This document shows positions 1-14,415 of a DNA stretch of 64,000 nt, piece by piece. Both the position numbers and the translations under genes were made by a program. Positions within the stretch are counted from its first letter, which is position 1, and each line of letters opens with the position of its first letter. Under the pieces are notes generated by a model. It searched no databases and was not told where the DNA came from. It saw only the letters and a program-made list of their open reading frames with translations. This DNA is from Echiichthys vipera (lineage: Eukaryota; Chordata; Actinopteri; Perciformes; Trachinidae): NCBI GenBank assembly GCA_963691815.1, contig OY829658.1, positions 17,550,285-17,614,284 of the forward strand. The letters are read 5' to 3'.

Positions 1-1709
<1,709 letters not shown>

Positions 1710-1887
1710 GGAATGGTGACAGCACCTGCAGAAAGACAGACGTGGACAAACGGTGCAGGCAACCAGAACGCCTCCCTCCCATTGGTGGAGAGATCCAGAC
1801 TTCACATCAGGAACTGTGGTTGTCAGCTCTTAACTGAGCAGCAGGCTCCACCTACTCCGCCCAAGTAGCTCTGCCTCCTCTGCTCAG
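1710..1887 (+). other. atxn1: Candidate 178-bp non-coding 5' exon of atxn1
   Basis: Preceded by a pyrimidine-rich acceptor (CTCTGTCTCTTTGTGTTGCC then CTGTAG) and followed by CTCAG/GTAGGA. The sequence is non-repetitive. It contains a complete uORF of 51 codons (ATG 1713, TAG 1866-1868, starting MVTAPAERQTW). It lies about 50 kb upstream of the coding exon on the same strand with no other gene between, so an ATXN1-type 5' UTR exon is the simplest reading. It could instead belong to an unrelated non-coding transcript. Confidence 0.5.
1713..1868 (+). promoter_or_regulatory. 51-codon upstream ORF within the candidate exon
   Basis: Starts 3 nt into the candidate exon with A at -3 only if the upstream exon supplies suitable bases (the exon provides just G-G-A before the ATG). 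It ends 19 nt before the donor, so it is wholly contained. No recognisable domain. A regulatory or peptide role is untested. Confidence 0.3.
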
Positions 1888-2576
1888 GTAGGACGGAAAG
1901 GAAGTCTGTGCGGGTTAGCCCAATAAATCAATCTGCTGAATGTGAACTGTTAAGGAATTGATCGCCTGTAACCATGGTAACATGTATCCATATGATTTTC
2001 CCTGATCAGTCAGAAATTCAATAGGTGTTTGCGGATTGATTCAGCAGCAGTGAAACCAGAAACATTATTCAGTGATACTTTTACAGTAAAGGACGCCTAT
2101 TTTTCAACCTGAAATGTTTGTCATTGTTAATTACATACAAGCTCCAGTTGCAGTTTTAACTATTTTTTCTTTTTTCGTGAGCCCTTTAATGTGACACCAG
2201 ATAAGAAAAATACATGAGTTGCAGCAAAGTGTTGCATGACCTGCAATTAGATTTTTCCAGCTCCTTTCAAAATTAGCCAAAACTACAGATGTGTAAGTGA
2301 TCTAAGATAGTGAAGTAGGGGCATGCTGGTTGGTGGACGTGTTTCTCTGTCCTAGAGGATGAACTTTCTGGGTCTGTCTGGGCTCCTATCCTCCTTCCCC
2401 CTCTCTTCTTCCATTCATGTGTTATTTCTTTTGATTGTATTCTTGACCCTCCTTCTGTTGTCTCTCAACTTTTGCCTCCGTCTATCTTAGTCTCTATCCA
2501 CTCTCTATCTGACCTGTCTCCCTCCCTCCTCTTTTCCTCCACTCTATATCCTAACCCTCCACTCTTCTGCATCTGT

Positions 2577-2874
2577 CCAGCTGTTAAGTCTTGACGTAAG
2601 GCCCTTTCATAATATGATTTCTCGGTTCACGCCGGTCCGAGCCTCATATTTCTACAACGCAGCAGTTCCAGTTATTTGAACAGATCTGAGTTTTTTAAAA
2701 AACAATGTTATTGTCATTTGACCTCTTTCTTATCAATGAAAAAGGTGTTTCCCTGACGTTAGAGGAGATCGTAATTGTTCACATGTTCTGCCGTTGTGTC
2801 TGTTTGGTTTCAACGGAGCGTTTGGACCCGGAAATCGGATTTTGAAAGGGTGTTACGCCAGACTTAACAGCTGG
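2577..2874. mobile_element. 298-bp element with long terminal inverted repeats (MITE-like)
   Basis: Begins CCAGCTGTTAAGTCT and ends with its exact reverse complement AGACTTAACAGCTGG. The inverted similarity continues imperfectly inward for about 50 bp (CGTAA and CCCTTTCA...GATTTC blocks match the far end). No coding capacity. I could not find a target-site duplication. Likely a non-autonomous DNA transposon; superfamily unassigned. Confidence 0.6.
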
Positions 2875-3012
2875 ATTGAAGCTCCTCCTTCAGTCCTTTA
2901 TCTCCATCTCACCAGCTGTCTGTTGAAGCTCCATTCTCTCTTATGAGGGAGAGTCTAATGAATGGAAGGGCTTACTGAGAACAGTGAGAGAGCCAATTCC
3001 TGCCTTTCACAG

Positions 3013-3207
3013 TCCTCTCCTCTCGTGTCCTCTCCTCTAGTATCCTCTCCTCTCGTGTCCTCTCCTCTAGTGTCCTCTCTTCTCATTTCCTCTCCTCTCG
3101 TGTCCTCTCCTCTCATTTCCTCTCCTCTCGTTTCCTCTCCTCTCATTTCCTCTCCTCTCATTTCCTCCCCTCTCGTTTCCTCTCCTCTCGTGTCCTCCCC
3201 GCTTGAT
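3013..3207. repeat. 15-bp minisatellite, about 13 units
   Basis: Tandem units of the form TCCTCTCCTCTCGTG, varying mainly at the last four bases (CGTG, AGTG, CATT, CGTT). The unit length is a multiple of three, which gives spurious long ORFs on both strands. Confidence 0.9.
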
Positions 3208-4509
3208 TCCACCTCCTGTTTCCTTGTTTTTCACCTCTTTAATCAAGGTGAATTTCAAATGAGGGACAGAGATTACAAACGTGCGGACTGGATTTTTGTA
3301 CCAATATAAAATAAACTTTATTCAGAAGTTTAATTAGTTTAAAAAAATCCCTAAATCCAAAGAGAAATGTATTTTAAATCTCAGTTGCAGCACACAGTAC
3401 CTGCTTTTGACAGTTTTTTGTTTATTACCCTTTAGCAATACGGTTATACTTATACAGCATCATTAGATTCTGCTGTGAGGTAGTTTAGTGTGCTTGGGGA
3501 CTTATCTCCACAACTATACAAATATGTTTTGAAGAGACTAATTAGTTTATTAAATTAAGTTTGTACCGATTCAGAGGAGAAGCGTAAAATGAGTGCTTCT
3601 GAGAGAAGGTATAAAGAAAAGATACAATTAAGATTAAACAAATGCAAGAAAAGTATGAGAGAAATGCTGAATATGAAGTAGTCGCAAAAGTTTTTAAACA
3701 TTTTTTAAAATTCTGTTTCTTTCTCACTCATAAAGATTCAACCTCTCCCTGCCCTTCTTCCCATCCCTCTCTCCTCTCTCCTTCCTGTCTCCTCCTTTCT
3801 TCACCCATCACTCTTGCTGAATGGAAATTACACATTTACCCTCCCTGCTTCTTTCTGCGCCCCTTCTCTTTGTGAATTCACTGTTGACAGTTGCCTTTCT
3901 CTGAGTAGAAAGCCTCAGAAATGAGCAGATGGAGGGCTGACAGTCTCGACGCTCAAACAATGGCGCTGGGCGGCAAGTCGTGGTGATCAACACATGTCAG
4001 AAAATGTCTTTTAATGGGAGAACCTTATAGAATCTGTCAGTCATCTGTAGGGGCTGGATCAGTTTTTGTCTATTGAGAATTCAGAGTCTGAATCCGATCA
4101 CATAAGACAGGACAAGTGTTAAGATGTTTGGCATGGCCTTGTGCTGTATCCTGCATGCCTTAGAGGGAGTTCAACTGAAGAATATACTTATGTTACTAGA
4201 GAGTTAACAATGCAAGTCATAAATAATACACATGTTAGGATTGTGAGTTAAGAAGTTGCTTATGTGGCCCGTACATGGCATTGATTTTGCCAGATCTGAG
4301 CTAAAAGGTTTTGTGAAAAAGAGAATGACGGGTGAAAAGAAAGACCGTAAAATTTTCTTCCTTTATTGGTTTGTCTCACCATGAGAAAAAAAAAATTCTT
4401 TTGGAAAATCATATGTCAAGTTGTATAATAGATGCATGTCAAACTGGAGCTGTTTTTTTTTTTTTTTGGTAGAATATTGAATAGCCTTATTTTAAAAGGG
4501 GAAGTTTGG

Positions 4510-4577
4510 GGTCCCCTGCTAAAGCTGCTGCCCCCGCGACTCGACCCCGGATAAGCGGATGAAGATGAGATGAGAGA
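4510..4577 (+). mobile_element. 3'-end remnant of a fish retroelement
   Basis: The stretch CTGCTAAAGCTGCTGCCCCC...CCCCGGATAAGCGGATGAAG is a very common teleost dispersed-repeat tail, which I associate with a non-LTR retrotransposon 3' end. Only about 70 bp remain. Family unassigned. Confidence 0.5.
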
Positions 4578-5999
4578 TTTTAAATATTTGGGATTGTCAA
4601 GGTTTCAAATAATATCTCAACATACAATGATGGTTGATGTGCAAACATGTTATGTCACTGTACTGTACGGCTGCTGCAAAGTAACAGGTTTGTCCAGCCA
4701 GAACTGTCAAGAATGATGAAACGTGTATGTTTGACACACCAACACTTTACTTTATGGGTCCATAAATGAAATTACCTCTACCAAGGTGGTTATGTTTACG
4801 GCCCAGTTTTTTTTTTTTTAATTTTTTGTTGGTTTGTTTTTTCTCCTGTCAGCAGAATTTGGAGAAAATCCGAGTCACTGGGCGGATACACAAATTATTT
4901 TAAACTTTTGTTAACATTGCAAGATAGGACATTTGTGCTGCATTCATGTGGTGTTGGAGTAAACTGAAAAACGAGTTCCCAGAAAAGTAACACTGCATTA
5001 GCATTGTGAGATAGGGCGTGTCCGTTCAGTTTACTGTTGTTTTACTACTACTACTGAATAAGCCTAGGATACCCGACTTACTGTTTGGCCTGTGATAGGG
5101 TGCAGGCGGCATCATTTTCTAATTCATAATGAAAAGAAATTGATTCACACTGTGACATTTTTTTGTGCTTTGAATGAGAATAAGGGGCCAGAGTGCATAC
5201 AAAAGAAGAGATAGAGAAATAGAGATCTGGGCTAAGCTAACTGGTCTCTTGTCGTTTTGCAAAAGTGGCCCCCGGGTAAAGCAAGATGGGTATCCCCTGG
5301 ATTAAGGTTTCCTGTCAGCTCTATTGTGTAGGAATTAACAGAAATCAGGAACAGAATCAGCCTCCTCTCTGCTGAGTGGAAGCGTCAAATTGATCCGCTC
5401 ATCAAGTTTCCTACATTACTGGTCAACTGCAACTTTTAAATTCAGATTGTCCCCGGGGCTTGTTTGCTAAATATTCTCTGCTTCACTATTGCAGAACGAT
5501 GCTGTGATATTTTAGATGCCAGGAAGATGAGTAAACTTATTTATCTCTTCAGGGGAAATCTGACAGCTTTATAAAGATTCAATAAATCTTCATAGATTGA
5601 TTTTTTTTTCCCTCATTTGAAACTGAAATTACTCCCACCTACACTCTCATAGTTAGACTCAATTCAGCCTGCAGCAACATCTCACAGTAATCTCGAAGAT
5701 GTCAAATTACCAATTAACCCCGTAGTTCTGTCTATAAGCTTTACCAGAACCTTCAGATTGCCAGTGATGCCAGGGGGTTTCAGGCCTTGAACAGACGCTC
5801 AATATAAGCCTGTCACTGTTGTTTGACATTACACTGCAGTAAATTGGTTGCAGACTAACAAAAAAAATGACACTAAAGGTTAGCATTAATACCATTTAAA
5901 TGTCAGGTAAACAAGAAATTCATTTAAACTTCACATACGTTTCCTGTAGGTTACATTCTGTGCTGCCTTCAGAGGGTTAAGCAACCTGAGTAAATGAAG

Positions 6000-6002
<3 letters not shown>

Positions 6003-6048
<46 letters not shown>
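6003..6048. repeat. (CT)n microsatellite
   Basis: Uninterrupted, about 23 units. Confidence 0.97.
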
Positions 6049-6053
<5 letters not shown>

Positions 6054-6160
6054 GTTTCCACTTCCCTCTTTCTTTGTAATGGCTGCGCTCTGCTTTATTT
6101 GATCCGGGCCCTAGCTCTCATAGTAAGATTGAATTGGGTTTGGAGAGCAAGGGAAACACT

Positions 6161-6274
<114 letters not shown>

Positions 6275-7074
6275 TCACACACACCTGAGACTGTGCTGAG
6301 CTGCTACAACAGCTGCCCCAGTACGATGAAGGAAGAGAGAATTGAGGGTGGAGGGGGAGAAGAGGGGAAGCAGGAAAGTAAGCTACATGAGGATAAGGAT
6401 AAAGAACAGAAATGACGGTTAATAAGAGAATAATAAGACAGAGGGTAAATCATTTGGAGGGAGAGAGATGAGAAAAGAGTGCTAACTTGCATCTTAAAAG
6501 GAAACCTTGAATGTGATAGTGGTCACTGACAAGGAGCAGTAGATCAAAACACATCATTCATCCTATTATCGCTGTATCTCTCATGTTTGGCCCGTCGACT
6601 TTACTGCCAACCCTCTCTTCACACACACTTTCCATGCACAATATTTCGTTTTTTTTTTTTTTAAATGACTAAGAGGAGAAGAGAGAGGTAGAGAGGAGGC
6701 AGAGAAATTAAAAGTGGAGGAATAAATAAAAAAAAGTAATTTCTCAAAAGGACCAAACTGACCTTAGACCACCTATTGTGCATGTTTCAGAAAGCATTGA
6801 AAAGAGAGAAGAAAGGAATACGATTAAGTACTTTTGAATTTTTTTTTGAATGTTTTAACCTCAGCCTTCTGTTAGAGGCAAAAAATCTCACAAAAACGCG
6901 CCATGGCTCCTTAGTAAAGACATTTGCTGGAATAGTTCATAGATTTGTATTTAAGTCTCAAGTGGTACTTTATGTAACTGACATGTGGAGAGCAATTTCA
7001 GGGAAAAATGCTCTGTCTTTTCTGAGAACCACAAAATAAAAAGCCGTTTAAGTAGAATAACTGCTATATATATA

Positions 7075-7316
7075 TCATTCATTCATCTTCAACCGCTTGT
7101 CCCTGTCGGGGTTGCGGGGGGCTGGAGCCGATCCCAGGTGACTTCGGGCGTGAGGCGGGGTACACCCTGGACAGGACACCAGTCTATCACAGGGCACATA
7201 GAGACGCACAGAGACAGACAACCTTTTAAACATACGGGCAATTTGGGGTCATCAATGAACCTAACACGTGCCTGTCTTTGGATTGTGGGAGGAAACCGAA
7301 GAACCCGGAGAATATA
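7075..7316 (+). mobile_element. Teleost interspersed repeat (about 240 bp)
   Basis: Starts with ATTC repeats and CTTCAACCGCTTGTCC, continues GGGGCTGGAGCC, ACACCCTGGACAGGACACC, TTTGGATTGTGGGAGGAAAC and ends AACCCGGAGAA. This order of blocks is a familiar dispersed repeat of fish genomes. The ATTC and AT tails suggest retrotransposition. Family name not assigned. Confidence 0.65.
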
Positions 7317-7330
7317 GAATATAGAATATA

Positions 7331-7331
<1 letters not shown>

Positions 7332-7366
<35 letters not shown>
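7332..7366. repeat. (AT)n tract
   Basis: About 17 units, next to the dispersed repeat ending at 7316. Confidence 0.95.
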
Positions 7367-7374
<8 letters not shown>

Positions 7375-7775
7375 TTATAGCAAACTTCCATTTACAGAGG
7401 AGGGATGTTGAAGTTAGGCATAATAATCAGTTTGTAAGTCCGCTTGGTTCAACTGAGGTGTTCCATTACTCTGTCCTGATAAACATCACTGTGTCTTTCT
7501 GCAAGCGGGTTTTTGTGAACCTGTGTTTCCTGTCAGAATGTTTAAAACAGCCTTCATCTATTTGTGTCTGCATGTGTGTGTACTGTACAGTGGCATGGGT
7601 GTATATATATTAGAGACACAGCACAACACGCTGAATGCAGATGCAAGTGAAATGTGAAATGTCATGTGAAGCTGGGTGGTATCGACTGGAATTCGGCCAG
7701 CAGCATGGAAAAACATGTTGCCGTAGGTCATTACTAATGAGCCATACATGTGCTGGAACATTCTGTGTGTCTGGG

Positions 7776-7778
<3 letters not shown>

Positions 7779-7840
<62 letters not shown>

Positions 7841-7867
7841 GTGCGTGTGCGTGTGCGTGTGCGTGTG
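7779..7867. repeat. (GT)n with GTGC variants
   Basis: Pure GT, then GTGCGT units at the 3' side. Confidence 0.97.
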
Positions 7868-8889
7868 AGAATGTGGGTGGACACATGGTTTCTGCATTTT
7901 TTAGGTGTTTACTGTATCTTTGTGATAGTGACCTAGTGTATCTAAGCCTTTACTTTAAAATTCATATTTAAGCGCTAGATAAAATGTGTGCTTTAGGAAC
8001 TTGAGAAATGTGTGTGTGTTTCTGTGAGTGTAGTTCTGCCCTGTGTAGGTGTCATTATTCACTTAAGCATGCTCGTCTACTTTTCGGTGTGATTAATCCA
8101 GTATCCTTGCTCACTCCGACCCACTTTTGTTACTCTTTTCTTTGTTTACCCTCCATTCCCTTCTGCTTTACAGCATTAAGCGATGAGTAATGATGACTGA
8201 CATCATCTCTGGCTGGGCTAGTGCTGACTAATTGACCAGAACAATCTGATTGCATTAGGTGTTATTCCTTCAGGGTATTCCCTGTTCTCCGCCCCCACTT
8301 TGAAAGATATCCCTCATTGTTTTCATGGAGCAACTTATTGCTTTTGTGTGGCATTTGTTTTGGTTTTATTGTATTCATAGTAGGAATTCACCGGCTGGTT
8401 GTAAGCAGGCTGTGAACATTAGCACTTTTGATTTATGGTTTGTGCGTTTTAACCTGAAAAGTGACTGTGGTTAAAAGCTGTTTTTGCTGTGTAGCCTTAT
8501 CTGGTCTTGTTAATTGCTATCATCTCAAACGCACGTCTCAGGAAACCTCAAGGATATTACAAACGTGCCACTGGGACACTAATATACCACTGAAATATCT
8601 TTGGTTATTGTGTGGATGCTCTAGGTGCTCGTGTGAGAAAGCAATAAAGGCTGAAAAATGAAGTTACGCTTTAGATTTACCAACAGCTATGAGAGGCTTT
8701 TTCCTCCTCTCATCTTTCTTCCTCTCTCTCTTTCGCTCTCTGTCTTCTCAATCTTCTACCTTTGATAGCAGCTGCTGTAAGAGCCACCTTTCCCCACTGA
8801 GGTAAAATGATTATAGTAATGGATGCCCCGACCTTTCTCTTGCTCTCCTTCACACTCGCTACTCTGTACATTCAGCTCTGTACATTAGC

Positions 8890-9028
8890 GCGGCCCCGGG
8901 GATGCCCTCGCTCTCTGTGGCTTAATGCAATCACCCCTCCAGTATAAGTGCACTGAGAGAGTGAGAGAGAGAGAGAGAGGGAGGGAGACAGCAGAGAGGA
9001 GGACGTTGGGGAGATCTGAAGGGAACTG
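8890..9028 (+). other. Weak candidate alternative first exon
   Basis: A short GC-rich stretch (GCGCGGCCCCGGGG near 8889) is followed by a TATA-like GTATAAGTG (8942), a GA-rich leader and GAACTG/GTAGGT at 9028. The GA-rich leader followed by a CTG/GTRRGT donor resembles the 45.5-kb candidate. No ATG occurs between the GA tract and the donor. Support is limited to this pattern. Confidence 0.2.
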
Positions 9029-10821
9029 GTAGGTAGCAACTGGCTGGAGTGATCACATCAGAGCATGATAATTACCTAAATGAGATCATTTACAGGTTGC
9101 TTTGTCAGTCAGGCACCTGTATAGTGTCTTGGCACAAATGTCCTCTGTACAATCATAGAGTTACTCATTTCCTGTTGCCCTTTTTTGAGCAATTTGATTA
9201 TGATAGTTTGCAATATACATGGAATATCTGTGAATACTAGGCCTTACACATCTTAACTGGTTAGCTGAGTTTGTTATGTGAAGTGTAGTGGACAATGGTT
9301 TTGCTTTGGACTGTAGAAATGAGTTGGTCACATCTCTATTTTATTTTTTTAGTTTATTTGCACATGTAAAATTATGACTAAAAGAAAACCTCACTACCAA
9401 AAAAAAGGAACATATTCTCATATCTATTTATAGATGATATGCCTGGATGTTGTGAAATAGTCAGGAGTTCATGGTGACGAACACTTTTCCTCCAGGAGCA
9501 GTTGAGCTCAGTTCAGCAACTTCAGCTTTTAGTGAGATGAATGGAGATGGCCTATGTGGGGCCTGGGAAGTCCTTATGCTGAGACCTATAGAAAGCTTAT
9601 TGCTTTTACAGCAGCTCTGTATAATAAAGTGCCATCTTTCTGACCACACACTCCCACCCTCTGCTCTCCATATCTCCCTGTCCCTATCTGTGTGTTACTC
9701 CAGCACTGTGTATTGTTGCCTCTCTTATCTTCTGATTTTCTTTGTCAACTTTCCCGTCATCCGTTTCCCTTTCATCTTGCCATGTGTCCTTATTTCTGTT
9801 TTTTCTGTAGGGCTCTCTAACTCCTTGTTGCTGACTTTGCCAAACTTTCCTCGTCTCCCTTCCCCTCCATCTCTTTAACAGTGCCCACCACTGTGACATT
9901 TTAATGTCATCAATGTCACTTTCCTTTTCTTAGGCGCTTGGCTGAGCAGGCACAGAGTGGTGTTTCTAATTGGCAAATGGGTTGGCACACTTGTGCTTGT
10001 GATCTGATGATATGATACCTTAGCATTTAGCTCCAATCACTCCTGATGCCACACCTCCCACTCTCTGTTATAATGACTTAAAAAAAAACAAAAAAACAGT
10101 TAAGTTGGCTTGACGGGTGGCAAGGAGACAAATCGTCTTTCTATTAAGACTGTATTTGTGCCAGCCAGCGATAATGTAGATACCTTGCCTTTCAGTTTTA
10201 CACACAAAAACATCAAATAGGTGTAGTGTGTGTCTATGGTACTCAGAAATGTTTTTATTTATTTATTATTAGTGATGTTAACACTATATATTGTTCTTTG
10301 GAGATTGTCAATCACACCTTTTCTGTAAAACAAAAGTTTTGCTGGGGCGCTGTCTTCAAAATCTCACACCATTATTCTTGTACAGTATAGTTCTGCATTT
10401 ACCAAGCCTTCTGGCTATCAAAAAATTGTCTACACAGTCTGCTCGGCCGTGCTGATGGATGGACACTTACAAGTATCCATATATACTCTCCACTTATGCT
10501 CCTGTACTCTATCCTTTTATGTGTGGTATTTTAGGTGTGAGCTAATAGCCCATTGAGCAAAACTAGTTTTCCTTCACTTGGAAGAACGGAGTGAACTTGG
10601 CTCTAATGCAGCGCTCTGTGGCTTCCTAAATGGTATAACAATGGCGAATAGGCTTCAGTTAAGGGATTTTAATGGAATCATCCAGAGTGATGACAAGCAG
10701 ACATTATTCAACATCATGAGAGTTTTAAACGTACGATGTTTGTTCAAACACACCTACTAAAAATACCAACCACTACCGCTCTGCTTTGTTTCTGTTGCTT
10801 TCTCCCAGGCTTATAGTCTGT

Positions 10822-10851
10822 GTATAGTATAGTATAGTATAGTATAGTATA
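10822..10851. repeat. (TATAG)n microsatellite
   Basis: About six pentanucleotide units. Confidence 0.85.
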
Positions 10852-12143
10852 CTTAAATAGTACTGTATTTGTTATTGTTTCATTTACAGATTATTTTTCA
10901 TATGATCAATTATTCCTTCCTTTGTTTTTTTTATAAAATACTGATCACTGTTTCCTAGAGCTTAAAGTGTCATCTTCAAATTGCCTGTTTTGTCCAAATA
11001 AGGGCAGATATATGGTCCACGCAAGTACACGGACACAAATGACAACACCTGGCAGTAAACCGTGTCCTAAAAATACTCGCTCGTATGCACCGATGGAGGT
11101 AATCAATCTTCAGTGGTGGGATATAGAGCTAATAAGAGTTTCCATGACCACAGCAGTAAACAAACATGGCACCAGTGGAGGGACGTTTAGACCAGACCCC
11201 TTCCTAATCTGCCTAAATGAAAATGCACAGTATCTCACTGGTGAACAAATTATTCTCCTCTGGAGAAATTCTAGGTATGGCATCAGTAGCTGAATTACAG
11301 GCCAGAAAATAAATCTTCCCAGCCATTTACATCTTTTCATCATCTCTCCTCTAAATAAAATGTCTTGGTTGGACTGAAATCCCAAGACCCTTCACAAGTG
11401 CATTTGTACAACACGGCTCCTTTCAGCAGCAATAATTCAGTATTGTGGTGCTACGCTCTGGTGGGACTTCATAGAGTATTTTGATAGCCTTAGATAGGGA
11501 ACGTGCTGCACACATCACAGAGCAACACGATGCCTTTAGCCTGCCACTGTACACAACTGCAGGTTGAGGTTACATAAACAGGCACAGCGAGCGAGACTAT
11601 ATTGGCTATAATCTCACATTTATAAATATGTGTTAAAGAAAAGGACAGTGAATCAAAAGTCTGCATCAGAATGACATGGATATAAAGGTAGGGGTCGTAG
11701 TGACTGTGCAAAGTATATCAGGAAAAACACCTTAATAATGAATCCGGGTCTGTACTGTACAATCTTCTGAGAAGACTAAATGGATTTTGATAAGTTGTCG
11801 TCCCTAAAATAATTGGAGCTTTGGTATAAATGATGATGAGAGCATAGCAGATCTCAGTCTTGAATCATTAATTACACTGGTTAGTTATTTACGTGCTAAG
11901 GTGGGGTGGTGGGGGGGGGTTCTATCTTGATTGTGCCGATATACCATGCAGGGTTTTCTCTCCAAGACTTGATAATAACCTCTGAGCTGTTTGAAGGCAC
12001 TAGCAGGTGTGTGTGTGTGTGTATACAGTGTTTGTGTGCACGTGCGGAGGTGTGTGTGAATATGTTTGACAGCAAGGATTACATAACAGACGCCTGCTGC
12101 TGCAGGTCACCGTGAATGACAGCAGAAGATGCACACACAAAAA

Positions 12144-12152
12144 TACACACAC

Positions 12153-12186
<34 letters not shown>

Positions 12187-12199
12187 ACACACACTAACA

Positions 12200-12236
<37 letters not shown>

Positions 12237-12254
12237 GCACACGCACCCACACAC
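12144..12254. repeat. (AC)n, interrupted
   Basis: CA repeats broken by CTAACA and CCCACA variants. Confidence 0.95.
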
Positions 12255-12424
12255 ATGTAAATCATTACAAATGCAAACATGTCGTAGCTGCACGTACGCA
12301 CTGACACGCACACACTCCTCCTCCTCTATCCTCTATTAGTGATCTTGCTCCCCCTCTCTCTCGACTTTCCATCTGGTCCATTTGATCTGCAGCTTGATTA
12401 GGTAAAAGGTTTCTATATATCTAT

Positions 12425-12428
<4 letters not shown>

Positions 12429-12462
<34 letters not shown>
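12429..12462. repeat. (AT)n tract
   Basis: About 17 units. Confidence 0.95.
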
Positions 12463-12466
<4 letters not shown>

Positions 12467-12814
12467 ATGATGAAACTACCCATAAAATAGTAATTTTTTT
12501 CTTATCCTCAGCTGGTTGACATTTCATGTTATTGCTTTCAGAGAACAGCTTTTTCCTCCTACTGTGGGATCTTTGTAACATTTTGGAGGGAAACCTCACA
12601 GTTCCTGGTGTGTGATGAGCATGGGACAGTGCATGCAAATCATCTCCTCACATGAGAATGAATGAACAAACCAACACACTCTCAAATGAAGCTGGAAGTG
12701 AAATAGACAAGCATGCAAAGGGACATACGCAGTCCACCAACACACACAGGGATCCATCTGTATGTTTTTTATGTGCAGGACTATTGACTTCTGTTGCAAC
12801 ACGCATACACAGAC

Positions 12815-12928
<114 letters not shown>

Positions 12929-13039
12929 TCATCAGCCATGGAGTTGATGGATCACCCCACTATCAATATAAAGTATTGATAGTGGGTTTGTTCAGGTGCT
13001 GGACATCCTGGACCCTGTAAAATCAAATGGAGAAAAAGA

Positions 13040-13043
<4 letters not shown>

Positions 13044-13082
<39 letters not shown>
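13044..13082. repeat. (AT)n tract
   Basis: About 19 units. Confidence 0.95.
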
Positions 13083-13085
<3 letters not shown>

Positions 13086-13244
13086 TGTAATGCAGTTGTC
13101 TCAGCCCTTTCCGCTCTCCTCTCACTGCGGCAGCCACACTAATGAATCTACATTACTCCTTTAATAGAAATCCATGTCATCCTAGTTCCTTGAGCTGCTG
13201 ATACCCGTGCACACACCACCACACCATTTCATCCTTTTTGCAAG

Positions 13245-13246
<2 letters not shown>

Positions 13247-13290
<44 letters not shown>

Positions 13291-13318
13291 GAAAACACAC
13301 ACACACACACACACACAT
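13247..13318. repeat. (AC)n, two tracts with duplicated flank
   Basis: Two CA tracts, each followed by ATACAGAAAACACAC, which suggests a small local duplication. Confidence 0.95.
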
Positions 13319-13620
13319 ACAGAAAACACACAGAGTTTATGAGCAAAGATAACATGCCATGTGTGGAGGACACACAGGTCCAGTTTGGGCACTGATTCTA
13401 TTCTAAATGAAGTTTGTGAATTATTGAAGTGCCTGTCCTCCTTCTCTGCTCCCTCTTCATCTCTCTCTTTCTCCGCTCCCTTTTTAGATGTCATTTCTCT
13501 CTCTCTCCCCATTCCTCTTTCTCACACACACTCATATCTTCCCCTCCTTTTCTCTCTTATTCTCCTCTATTAGATAAGTGGTCAGATTGATTTGTGAACC
13601 AGTAGTTCAGTGTGTATATG

Positions 13621-13627
13621 CGTGCGC

Positions 13628-13703
<76 letters not shown>
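13621..13703. repeat. (CG)n-(GT)n compound tract
   Basis: About 10 CG units run directly into about 31 GT units, an uninterrupted alternating purine-pyrimidine stretch with strong Z-DNA potential. Confidence 0.97.
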
Positions 13704-13705
<2 letters not shown>

Positions 13706-14252
13706 GCATTTGTGTGATTTGAGTGATGTTGGTTAATCCAGTGTTGTCCATGGGGAGAAATTTGGCCCATTTTACAGCCTGCCATTACTGTGTCTATAAT
13801 CTCCTGTGCATTGAGACAGTCGTTATTTACTGTTGTATCGTCCCAGCTCCCTCGCTGGCATTTTTCCAAAATGCAGAAGGATAAAAAAAGGACTTTTATA
13901 TTTAGTTTCAGTCTATTGCCACATGTACTAAAGTATGCTTATTTAAAGAGAAAATGTCACCTTCAGTAGAAACAAATCGTATTAAGTATTCATATATTTT
14001 ATTTTACTTTTTTATTTATTTTCACTTTTATGTTTTCTGTTTCCTACTAAGATAAATTGCCTCCTTCGCCTTTTTCGTCCCATAAGAAGAAACAAGAATA
14101 AAAATCTGTTCACTTTAACATATTAAGAGAATGAAAGTTGGAATCAACAAGTGACAAATTAATCTAACCACAATTTCCACTCAGTAATTGTTCTGTAGTT
14201 TTCAGTCTTATCATGTGATTGTGTACAGCAGATTGTGTTGCCATGTGTTTTA

Positions 14253-14415
14253 TTAAAGGTCCCATATTGTGCTTATTTCCAGGTTCATACTTGTATTTTG
14301 AACATGTTTACATGTTTTAATGTAAACATGGCTTGTTTAAAGGCACAATTTCTGAATAAGGGCTGTGCACATTTCTCTGTGGAGTGTTTTCCTACTTTCA
14401 CAGTATTTATGCGGC
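14253..14415 (+). mobile_element. TTAA-type MITE, copy A (internally deleted)
   Basis: Begins TTAAAGGTCCCATATTGTGC and shares TTCATACTTGTATTTT, GCACATTTCTCTGTGGA and TTTCACAGTATTTAT blocks with copy B at 42943. The middle third is missing and the right terminus is not recognisable. A TTAA start suggests a piggyBac-like family. Confidence 0.6.
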
